Positions 6,934 through 13,900 of a stretch of 18,040 bases of DNA are shown here, piece by piece. The first letter of the stretch is position 1. Each line of letters begins with the position of its first letter. This DNA is from an uncultured Clostridia bacterium (GTDB taxonomy: Bacteria > Bacillota > Clostridia > Oscillospirales > Ruminococcaceae), in contig CALBGD010000445.1 of the NCBI GenBank assembly GCA_937893735.1, positions 1 to 18,040 on the forward strand, in the 5' to 3' direction. The position numbers and the translations under genes were made by a program. Under the pieces are notes generated by a model. That model had not been told where the DNA came from, searched no databases, and worked only from the letters and a program-made list of their open reading frames with translations.

Positions 6934-6934
6934 C

Positions 6935-7012
6935 AGAGACAGAGTAAGAGAAAGAAACAGAGATAGAGCAAGATACAGACTCCCCCTTACCCCCAAGGGG
7001 GGATTTTTGCGT
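6935..7012. repeat. Long intergenic repeat, copy 2
   Basis: It begins AGAGACAGAGTAAGAGAAAG, contains an extra ATAGAG hexamer compared with copy 1, and ends in CCCCCTT-ACCCC-CAAGGGGGG-ATTTTTGCGT. The C/G hairpin followed by ATTTTT (7003-7008) could terminate plus-strand transcription reading out of mntP. Confidence 0.85.
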
Positions 7013-7100
7013 GCAGTCGTTTGCAGTACGAAAAGGCTTATTATAGACTTGTACCAGAACGGAAGCAGGCGGGGAGGCTCCGGAACAGAAGAAGCAGAAT

Positions 7101-7163
7101 ATTTGCCGCATACAAAAAAGGATTTGCCGCATACAAAAGCCGATTTGCCGCAGAAAAAGTGCA
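7101..7163. repeat. Three tandem 21-bp repeats
   Basis: Units begin ATTTGCCGCA at 7101, 7122 and 7143. Units 1 and 2 differ only near their ends (ATACAAAAAAGG versus ATACAAAAGCCG), and unit 3 is diverged (GAAAAAGTGC). There are no spacers, so this is a short tandem array, not CRISPR. Confidence 0.85.
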
Positions 7164-7195
7164 TAAACAAAACAAAAGAAAACAGAACAAAACTG

Positions 7196-7229
7196 AACAA
7201 AACAAAATTCTCTCCGGCGGCGGAGAGAA
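7196..7229 (-). terminator. Terminator of the sigma/giant anti-sigma operon
   Basis: A perfect 9-bp stem, TTCTCTCCG (7208-7216) with CGGAGAGAA (7221-7229) and a four-base loop, is followed on the minus strand by TTTTGTTTTGTT (7207-7196). It lies 43 nt after the stop codon at 7273. Confidence 0.82.
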
Positions 7230-7272
7230 AAAAGACCGCCGTGACATCGGAATGCCGCGGCAGTCATTCGGA

Positions 7273-10200
7273 TTATGCTTCAGACAGGAGCTTAACGAAC
7301 TGCTCCAGCGTACAGCCGGTCGCTGAGACTGAAACGTACTTTACGCTGTCGGTTATCGCGTAGTACATCTCGGTGCCGTCCGGGAGGGTTCCCCGGGCGA
7401 TGACCCAGCGCTTGCTATTAAGCAGGGTCCCACGGTCAACGAGGGAGGCAAGCCCGTATTCCTCGCCGTATTGCGGCATATCGTCCCCGCCGCTGATATG
7501 GCAGAACCGGAACTTTGCGCCGCTGTTATCCGTGAAGCTCACGCTGTCGGAGGAGCTTCCCCCGCTTGTGCGCCTGCGGTGCGTTATCCCCGAAGCCCCG
7601 TCCGGGAGGGTGAATCTCACCGGCATACCGGAAAGAAGCTCCCGCGCTTTCGCCGCCGTTACGGACTGCTCGCCGGAATCGGTGCTCCAGCCTGCTTCGC
7701 CGTAATATGCCAGCGGATTCAGCGTTACCTCGCCGAGGGAGGTTTCAGCTTCCTCATAGTCGTCCGTGCCGGAGAGGTTCTCGCCGCAGGTCTCCGGCAT
7801 TTTATCCAGACCGTAGTACAGAGCCGCCATGAGGTCTGCAAGCTCGGATTCACTCAGTCCCTCGGTCTCGGCGCTGATGTACCTGCCGGGGCTGTCAAAG
7901 CCGCTGACGGTCGGGCAGATATCCACAACGCAGTATCTTCTGCCCTCCTCGCACCTGCCTGCGACTGCGGCGCTCACCGCGTCTGAGTAGTTGTCGTGCA
8001 GGTAATGGGTGTTCAGCACCTCGTCACGTCCGTACAGCGTGGATTCAGCGGTCTGTCCGGTGGGGTACATCACCTTGCCGCTCGGGAGCCTTATCCTCAG
8101 CAGGTCTCCGGAATATCCGGCGGAATCGCTCACGCTGGCATATATCTTCTTATCGCCCTTGGTGAAGCAAAGCGTTACCCTGTCCGGAACTCCGTTTTTG
8201 AAGTCCATCTGCGCGGATTCCTCCGGAACCAGCGTCCAGCCGCCGCGTACGAGTATCTCAGCGCTGTCCGGATAGAAGCCCCACAGGCGCTCATACGCTT
8301 CGGTGTAAGCCTTTACCGCTTCGTCAGCGGCGGTGAAATACCGCGCCTCGTTCGGCTGTTCGGTGTATTCCGTGAGCCCGAGCTCGTTGTAGGTGAGGTA
8401 CGCCGCCGGGTACTGCTTCTCAAAGGCTCCGGTCAGGTCATAGCTTCTCTCGGGGTACTGCGCGGACTGCGTTGCTTCCGGCTCGGCATTGTCCTGAATT
8501 ACCGCCGCGAGGTATCTTGCGAACTCCCGCAGACCCATGTTCTCCGCCTTTACGATGTAGAGCTTTCCGCCCCGGCTGAATCCGCCGAGGTAGTACTCCG
8601 AGCCGCGAATCTGACCGTATCCGGCAGATACCTCAGTCCCGCAGAACTGCGTTTTCTCCGCCGGGAGCCTGCCGAATATCTCGTTGGAGGAATCGGTCAG
8701 CATGATGTCGTCAGTCACGGTTATGGTGATTCTGCTGTTTGAATCTCCTCCGGTGAGGGAGTACCTCGCCCCGGTGCGCTTCTTGTTCTTGAAGTAATTC
8801 AGCTTGTCGGTGGTGTAATAGCTCGTGGGATAATCGTCGTCTGATACGACGGCGTATTCCTGAGCCTCGTTGTAATCCTGCCTGTTGTCGCCGGGGAGCA
8901 TTCCGTGATTTATGCCCCGGTTCTCGTCATAGGTGCCGGAGGTTATGCCCTCGTAGCCTGCGCAGTAGTAGTAAGTGGCATTGCTGTCGCCGAGGAAAGT
9001 CCCCGCGTCGCGGAGTATCTCCAGCCCGGAGAATTCCACGACCTCGCCAAGAGTGTAGCCGCTCTGCCAGCTTTCGGCGATGGTGCTCCGGAATTCCACG
9101 TTGTAGTCAGCCCAGCTCAGCACGGAGTTTGTGTAGGTGAGCGGGTTCAGCCGGAGGTCTCCCCACTCGGTTTCGGCGGTCTTTGCCGCCGGGAGTGTGA
9201 GTTCGTCCCTGGGCACGCTGACGTCCATGACGTACCCCGGTCTTGCGCCGGAGCCGTCCGGGCTGTAATAGCCCATGTGGTCGCCGTAAACCGCCGGAGA
9301 TACCGCGCACAGCCCCTGTGCGAACTGCGCCCGGGTAAGCCCACGGGATTCCACGCGGAAGTAGGTGCGCTTTCCGTTTATCGTCATCGTGAATCTGCCG
9401 ACGTACCATTCGCCGCCGCCGTGCTTCCTGCCGGCGGAGGATATGGTCAGCCTTTCGGGGTCGATGAAGTCGAAGCCGCCGTTCAGCGTGCACCAGCCCT
9501 TTCCGTTTTCGGATACCTCCTGATATTTTCCCTCGCTGTCCGTCAGCGGAATGAACTCGTTCTGCCTTGTGGATATGCTGACGTTCAGGTAACGTCCGCC
9601 CTTTGCGAATTCCAGGGCAAGCCCGGTATCGCTGGAGTACGCTCCGGCGAGGTCAAGCTCGTTCGTGAGCGGGCGGGTCTCTTCCGTTTCCTGTGCGCTG
9701 GAGCCCGGCATTACCGCGTGCGGCGCGAGCTCTTTCAGGCGGGAATCCGCCTGCTCTGCGCTTATGGAAGCGCCGGGGGCTTCGTGCTCCATCGAAGTCG
9801 TCCAGCCGTGCTGGAGAGAGAGCTCACCGTTGGCGATGGTTCCGAGCTTCCCGCTGTATACGCAGTCGGGGTCAAGGCTGTCGCTGTAAAGCATCGCGAG
9901 GGTTTTCGCGAATGTCTCGAGGTCAACTCCGGTCATTCTCAGGGTCATGTAAACGTGGTCGTTTCCGCGCACGAAGCCGCCGAGGCAGCACATCTCGCCA
10001 TCTCTGTCGATGCCTCTGCCGGCGTAAATATCGTCGTAGTAATCGCCCTGCGCGTCGAAGTTATCCGAAACAGCTGCCGGGTAGCGCCCGAACAGCATAT
10101 CCTGCATGGGGCTCTGCACTGAGAAGCTGTCCATCACGTTTATCTCAGCATAGCCGCCGTTATCCGCCCGGAAGTGCAGAACGTAGCTTGTAGCCGTGCG

Positions 10201-13053
10201 GGTCTTGTCTGCGAAGTAATCCAGCTTGTCGGTGGTGTAGTAACAGCCGGTGGTATTCGTGTTCCCGTTTTCATCGCGGTTTTCTCCGGTGACAAGGTGC
10301 TTCTGTGCCTCTGCGAATTCCGCAGGGTCGTCCCCGGGGAGCATTTCGGTGTTCGCGCCGTTTCCGCCGGAGGATATTTCGTCATACATCGCGAAATAGT
10401 TTACGCTGCTCGTTCCGGAGGTTCCGAAGATGGTTTCCGGGGTGAGCTCCGCGAGTACCTTGATATAGGAGAAATCTGCGGCTTCCTGCTGGGTGTAGCC
10501 CTCGTCCGCCTGAACGTTCCGGTATCCGGTGATGAGAGGTTTTTCGGGGTAGGTGAGCTGGTTCATCACAAGCTCGCCCATGGAGGTCTGCACCGTTTCG
10601 GGCTCGGGGAATCCCGCGCCGCTGTCGCCGGGGTCGTAGACTCCGCGGTAGTCCGCCGTGATTCCCGCCATTGTGCCGCCGTCAAGGCAGGACAGGAACT
10701 CGTCAAGGGTGATGTTCCTTGCGTCAATGCGGGCGTACAGCTTCGGAAGCTCGTAGAACGTGCGCGGCTTGTATTCGAACTCGGAGGAATAGCAGGTGTC
10801 GCCGCCGTCCTCAGCAGAGCCCGCCGCGAGGTCTATGCAGTACGGGTCGATGAAGTTGTACGGAGTATCCCGCACGAAGCTGCTTCTCGGAGCCGCCGCC
10901 GGAACAAGGTAGCTTCCGTCCGAAAGGGTTATCGGGGTGAACTCGTTCCGGTCGGAGGAAATGCTGAAGTTTATCTGCTTTGAGCCGTCCTCGCTGCGGT
11001 AGATGAGCGTAAGACCGTTCCCGCTGGACAGTCCCTCGGAAATTGTAACGCCGCTTATGTGTATCCGGTTTATGAGGTCTGCAACGGCGCTTTCGTCTAT
11101 CCAGTCAGGGAAGGGAACTTCGGCTGCGGGGTTTATGAAGCTCTTTCCCGGCTGGGAGTGCTCCGCATTCGTGCGCGTGAACTCCTGGAATTGCAGAATT
11201 CCATCGGCGCAAGTCCTGAAGTAGTAGCTCTCCTCGGACGCAGTGTACTTCACAGCGCCGCCGGAGTAAAGCTCCGCCATCAGCCCGGAGAACTTTTTCA
11301 GCCCGGTGTTGCGGCACTCAACGTAGACGTACTTTCCGTTCACCTTGAAGAAGCCGTCCCAGAATCTGCCGGAATCCGCGTAGCCACTGCCTGCATAGAG
11401 CCTGCCGCAGCCCTCCGCGCCGTTCACGAAATCGGGGCTGTACTTAGCGGGATAGCGCCCGAACAGAGTGATGTACTCGTCAAACAGCTTGAACGAATCG
11501 AACGCGGTCAGCCGCACAAACTCGTCCTCTCCGGTGAATGTCACAGAGTAGCGCGCCCCGGTGCGGGTCTTGCCGCTGAAATAATCCAGCTTATCCGTGG
11601 TGTAGCACGCGTAGGAATAATCCTCCTGCTCGGCCTCTGCGGAGGCGTTGTCGTAGTATTCAACGCCGTCAACGTAGTTCTGGGCTTCCGCGTATTCCTC
11701 GGGGTCGTCCCCGGGGAGCATTCCGCCGCGTATCCCCATGCCGTTGTCGGCGGATATGCCCTCGTACTCCGCCGCGTAGCTTATCTCAGCCGAGGTGTAG
11801 TCTATCGGTATCGTGAGGTCTTTCAGGACGTCCAGCCCGGTGAAGTCCGCCATGTCCTCCATGGAGTACGCGGCGCTTCCGAGCTCGCCGGTGTTCTCAA
11901 CGTTCCACCTGAAACCGCCGTCCCAGCCGGATATATGGTAGGTCAGGGTGTTCAGGTAGAGCGGGCCGTAAGCGGTGTCCGCGTATTCTCCGTCAGGGAT
12001 AACGGCGTTGTTGTCGCCGGGGTATATCTCGCTCATATCGGCGTAGCTTCCGTCTGCGGAGTAAACTCCCCAGTGGTCGGAGAGCACGTTGAACGGCGAA
12101 GCCATGTCGAGGCAGGCAGCGAACTCGTCAAGGGTCAGCCCCTTAGCGTCCAGCCGCGCCCAGTAAGCGATGTCGGCGCTGTCGTAGATATATGCCGGGA
12201 ATCCGTACACCGCCGAGTAGTATTCCGTGCCGTCCTCCGCCGTGTAGGAGCCGGCTCCCATGCGGTATATTGCCGGGTCGATAATGTTCTTTTCGTCCAG
12301 CGAGAAGATACTGCGCCATTCGGCGGCGGGGGTCAGGTAGCTTCCGTCCGGGAGGGTTATCGGGGTGAACTCCTGCCTGTCGGTGGAAACGCTGAGGTTT
12401 GCCTGTTTTGTTCCGTCCCCGCTGCGGTAGACAAGGGTCATTCCGGTGCCGCTGTACGTTACCTCGTAAAGCTGGATATCATTGCTGAGCGGGAGAGATT
12501 CCCCCTGATTCTCCATTTCGTAAAGCTCGTCTGAGCCTATGCGCTGGACATAGCCGGAATATCTGCTCCGGAACTCATACGCGCCGTCAAAAAGCTTGTC
12601 GTATTTCCGGGAGGGCTGGGTGTGTTCCGCGTTCGTGGAAGTGAGCTCCTGAAAATGGAGCACTCCGCCCTCGGTGCGCCTCATGTAGTAGCCGTCCTCG
12701 GTAAATGCGTCGTCGAAGTCGTCGGTCTCGGAGGTGGCTTCCTCTGTCGCGGAGGTCACTGGGTCGGGCTGGGTGAGGTTATCGCGGTTCGCGAGCCAGC
12801 CTGCGCCGACTGCGATAACTGCTACTGCCGCCGCAGCGGAGCCCGCTATCACCGCCGTTTTTGCGGGGCTGTTCTTTTTGGGCGCGAGCTTTATCTCCTG
12901 TGTGGTCTGGACGAGCTCGTCAGCCGGAGCGGCTTCTGGAGCCTTGCCGGGAGTCCCGGACATTCTGCGCAGGAGTTCTGCCTTCATCTGCGCCTTGCAC
13001 TCATCGGAGAGCGCAATTTTTCCGTATGCGGATCTGAAATCATCTCTGTTCAT
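7273..13053 (-). CDS. Giant single-pass anti-sigma-like membrane protein with repeated extracellular modules (1926 aa)
   Basis: The probable role is a membrane partner (anti-sigma factor or receptor) of the ECF sigma factor encoded just upstream, whose stop overlaps this ATG by 4 nt (ATGA). Residues 1-64 are a short charged cytoplasmic head (FRSAYGKIALSDECKAQMKAELLRRM), like those of clostridial sigma-partner proteins. Residues 65-88 form one transmembrane helix (AVIAGSAAAAVAVIAVGAGWLA), placing about 1840 residues outside. A T/E/D-rich stalk (about 91-118) leads into four units at about 121-600, 608-1060, 1064-1520 and 1536-1926. Each unit is two related modules ending in a G-L-x-x-x-E-F-x-x-x-L segment (e.g. 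DAKGLTLDEFAACLD, RNTGLKKFSGLMAELYS, SATGCTLEQFVKLLSEA), reminiscent of DUF4367-like domains of anti-sigma proteins (by eye only). Units 1-3 share YTTDKLxYF and MLPGD(D/N). No enzyme motif, sortase signal or second TM is visible. Ordinary anti-sigma factors of this kind are 200-500 residues. The binding of sigma and the ligand are inferences. Confidence 0.82.
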   Translation of the reverse strand: MNRDDFRSAYGKIALSDECKAQMKAELLRRMSGTPGKAPEAAPADELVQTTQEIKLAPKKNSPAKTAVIAGSAAAAVAVIAVGAGWLANRDNLTQPDPVTSATEEATSETDDFDDAFTEDGYYMRRTEGGVLHFQELTSTNAEHTQPSRKYDKLFDGAYEFRSRYSGYVQRIGSDELYEMENQGESLPLSNDIQLYEVTYSGTGMTLVYRSGDGTKQANLSVSTDRQEFTPITLPDGSYLTPAAEWRSIFSLDEKNIIDPAIYRMGAGSYTAEDGTEYYSAVYGFPAYIYDSADIAYWARLDAKGLTLDEFAACLDMASPFNVLSDHWGVYSADGSYADMSEIYPGDNNAVIPDGEYADTAYGPLYLNTLTYHISGWDGGFRWNVENTGELGSAAYSMEDMADFTGLDVLKDLTIPIDYTSAEISYAAEYEGISADNGMGIRGGMLPGDDPEEYAEAQNYVDGVEYYDNASAEAEQEDYSYACYTTDKLDYFSGKTRTGARYSVTFTGEDEFVRLTAFDSFKLFDEYITLFGRYPAKYSPDFVNGAEGCGRLYAGSGYADSGRFWDGFFKVNGKYVYVECRNTGLKKFSGLMAELYSGGAVKYTASEESYYFRTCADGILQFQEFTRTNAEHSQPGKSFINPAAEVPFPDWIDESAVADLINRIHISGVTISEGLSSGNGLTLIYRSEDGSKQINFSISSDRNEFTPITLSDGSYLVPAAAPRSSFVRDTPYNFIDPYCIDLAAGSAEDGGDTCYSSEFEYKPRTFYELPKLYARIDARNITLDEFLSCLDGGTMAGITADYRGVYDPGDSGAGFPEPETVQTSMGELVMNQLTYPEKPLITGYRNVQADEGYTQQEAADFSYIKVLAELTPETIFGTSGTSSVNYFAMYDEISSGGNGANTEMLPGDDPAEFAEAQKHLVTGENRDENGNTNTTGCYYTTDKLDYFADKTRTATSYVLHFRADNGGYAEINVMDSFSVQSPMQDMLFGRYPAAVSDNFDAQGDYYDDIYAGRGIDRDGEMCCLGGFVRGNDHVYMTLRMTGVDLETFAKTLAMLYSDSLDPDCVYSGKLGTIANGELSLQHGWTTSMEHEAPGASISAEQADSRLKELAPHAVMPGSSAQETEETRPLTNELDLAGAYSSDTGLALEFAKGGRYLNVSISTRQNEFIPLTDSEGKYQEVSENGKGWCTLNGGFDFIDPERLTISSAGRKHGGGEWYVGRFTMTINGKRTYFRVESRGLTRAQFAQGLCAVSPAVYGDHMGYYSPDGSGARPGYVMDVSVPRDELTLPAAKTAETEWGDLRLNPLTYTNSVLSWADYNVEFRSTIAESWQSGYTLGEVVEFSGLEILRDAGTFLGDSNATYYYCAGYEGITSGTYDENRGINHGMLPGDNRQDYNEAQEYAVVSDDDYPTSYYTTDKLNYFKNKKRTGARYSLTGGDSNSRITITVTDDIMLTDSSNEIFGRLPAEKTQFCGTEVSAGYGQIRGSEYYLGGFSRGGKLYIVKAENMGLREFARYLAAVIQDNAEPEATQSAQYPERSYDLTGAFEKQYPAAYLTYNELGLTEYTEQPNEARYFTAADEAVKAYTEAYERLWGFYPDSAEILVRGGWTLVPEESAQMDFKNGVPDRVTLCFTKGDKKIYASVSDSAGYSGDLLRIRLPSGKVMYPTGQTAESTLYGRDEVLNTHYLHDNYSDAVSAAVAGRCEEGRRYCVVDICPTVSGFDSPGRYISAETEGLSESELADLMAALYYGLDKMPETCGENLSGTDDYEEAETSLGEVTLNPLAYYGEAGWSTDSGEQSVTAAKARELLSGMPVRFTLPDGASGITHRRRTSGGSSSDSVSFTDNSGAKFRFCHISGGDDMPQYGEEYGLASLVDRGTLLNSKRWVIARGTLPDGTEMYYAITDSVKYVSVSATGCTLEQFVKLLSEA
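7276..12693 (-). repeat. Four internal protein repeat units, eight modules, in the giant anti-sigma
   Basis: Unit 1 is at 12693-11254, unit 2 at 11232-9874, unit 3 at 9864-8494 and unit 4 at 8448-7276 (minus-strand order). Markers recur at near-constant spacing: YTTDKLDYF/YTTDKLNYF at residues 484, 939 and 1413; MLPGDDPEEY/MLPGDDPAEF/MLPGDNRQDY at 445, 904 and 1385; FGRYPA/FGRYPA/FGRLPA at 531, 988 and 1460. Units 1 and 2 keep DNA-level similarity (GGTAGCTTCCGTCCG followed by GGGTTATCGGGGTGAACTC near 12339 and 10910), pointing to the most recent duplication. Unit 4 is the most diverged and lacks the YTTDKL and LPGDD blocks. Confidence 0.85.
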
Positions 13054-13538
13054 ATTGCGTCCTCCTCCATGTTTATTTTAAGCACGCTGCGGCCGCGCTC
13101 AAGGCGCTTGTAGACCGTGTTCTCGCTTATCCCGAGCGCCTGCGCTATCTGGAGCGCGGTCATGTCCTCGTAGTAGAACATATAAATAGTGGTGCGGAGC
13201 TTCTCCGGGAGCCGCATGACCAGATCCAGCAGGTCGTATTCGCTCTCGGTCGCCGGGACGCTCATTATCTCCGGCAGGAGCTCGTCGAGCGGGACGTGGC
13301 GCTTCATTCTGCTGGATTTCAGGACGTTGAGGGATTTGTTCTCCGCCGTCCTTATCAGCCACGCCTTGACGTGGACGTCGTCGTTGAAGCTCTCCTGACG
13401 TATCAGCGCCGTGAACGTCTCCATGACGATATCCTGCGCTTCCTCCCGGCTTCTGAGGATATTCAGGGCGATTCTGTAAACCATGTCTGCGTATTTGTCG
13501 AACAGACCGCCCACAGCGTCCTGAGTGATATTTACCAT
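13050..13538 (-). CDS. ECF-type RNA polymerase sigma factor
   Basis: This is an alternative sigma factor of 162 residues that would direct RNA polymerase to a small regulon in response to an extracytoplasmic signal. Region 2 (about 12-78) contains LFDKYADMVYRIALNILRS and AQDIVMETF, the ECF form of the core-binding and -10 recognition helices. Region 4 (about 105-155) has LPEKLRTTIYMFYYEDMTALQIAQALGISENTVYKRLERGR, the -35-binding helix-turn-helix. There is no region 1.1 or 3, as usual for the group. The start at 13538 follows AGGAAAGG about 10 nt upstream. Its last codons ATA TGA overlap the ATG of the giant membrane protein, indicating translational coupling and a sigma/anti-sigma pair. A sigma-A-like promoter lies about 130 nt upstream; I could not identify a convincing ECF-type autoregulatory promoter. 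Confidence 0.92.
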   Translation of the reverse strand: MVNITQDAVGGLFDKYADMVYRIALNILRSREEAQDIVMETFTALIRQESFNDDVHVKAWLIRTAENKSLNVLKSSRMKRHVPLDELLPEIMSVPATESEYDLLDLVMRLPEKLRTTIYMFYYEDMTALQIAQALGISENTVYKRLERGRSVLKINMEEDAI

Positions 13539-13665
13539 ATGATCGCCGCCTTTCCTGCTCAGGCTTCCGATAAACCGCCATCTGCGGCGTCACGACTGCA
13601 ACGGCAGGCAGTCAGCCTAGCCGTTACAGCCGTTCCTTGCATCTGACGATTTCTGGGAAGCCTGT

Positions 13666-13693
13666 TTTATAATGCGGTTTTTGCCGCTTTCAA
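13666..13693 (-). promoter_or_regulatory. Candidate promoter of the sigma/giant anti-sigma operon
   Basis: TTGAAA (13693-13688), a 16-nt spacer containing GCGG-CCGC, and TATAAA (13671-13666) on the minus strand. The implied leader is about 120 nt long. Confidence 0.55.
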
Positions 13694-13833
13694 ATAATAA
13701 AACATCTGAGGCATGAGTTTCCTGACATAATGATACCAGTTTTCCGACATGGTGTTGTGCTCAAAAATGGAGAGGCAAAATTATGAAATATGTACAATTC
13801 ACGAAAGGCGGGTGGATATTCGCTGAAAAACTA

Positions 13834-13862
13834 TTGAAAAATACCGGGTTTGATGATATAAT
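13834..13862 (+). promoter_or_regulatory. Sigma-A promoter of the LRR surface-protein gene
   Basis: TTGAAA (13834-13839), a 17-nt spacer and a perfect TATAAT (13857-13862). The implied leader is about 32 nt, ending with AGGAGG at 13889-13894. Confidence 0.85.
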
Positions 13863-13900
13863 AGTGTTATCTGGAAAAATTATATTTCAGGAGGTTTATC

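Larger units (their letters stand above)
6703..7207. other. Repeat-rich intergenic region between mntP and the anti-sigma operon
   Basis: About 500 bases with no credible gene. In order it holds a 9-bp inverted repeat ATGAAACGG / CCGTTTCAT (6757-6765 and 6784-6792), a first long repeat copy, a GTGAC cluster, a second long repeat copy, a triplet of 21-bp repeats and an A-rich AACAAAA tract. Minus-strand frames of up to 170 codons across it are low-complexity and cross the terminator of the neighbouring operon, so they are not annotated. Confidence 0.75.
13539..13900. other. Divergent control region between the sigma operon and the LRR gene
   Basis: About 360 bp holding divergent promoters. 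The minus-strand leader (about 120 nt, 13659-13539) is rich in inverted repeats: AGGCTTCC / GGAAGCCT (13656-13663 with 13561-13568) brackets it, and inside lie GACTGC-GCAGTC and AACGGC-GCCGTT. No known riboswitch was recognised. A 67-codon frame beginning at 13783 spans the LRR promoter and is not annotated. Confidence 0.6.

Noticed and set aside
7101..7163. Short regular repeats considered as a CRISPR array
   Set aside because: Three units are directly adjacent with no spacers, the third is diverged, and no cas genes are in the window.
6755..7267. A 170-codon minus-strand frame with Cys/Phe-rich repeats and SPLGGKGES segments
   Set aside because: It runs through the terminator at 7208-7229, the 21-bp array and both long repeats; the repeated peptides are translated repeat DNA. 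No ribosome site.
8905..12534. Long plus-strand frames (up to ~490 codons) opposite the giant anti-sigma gene
   Set aside because: They mirror the repeats of the real gene in a low-complexity V/G/A/R-rich translation. No domains or start signals were seen.
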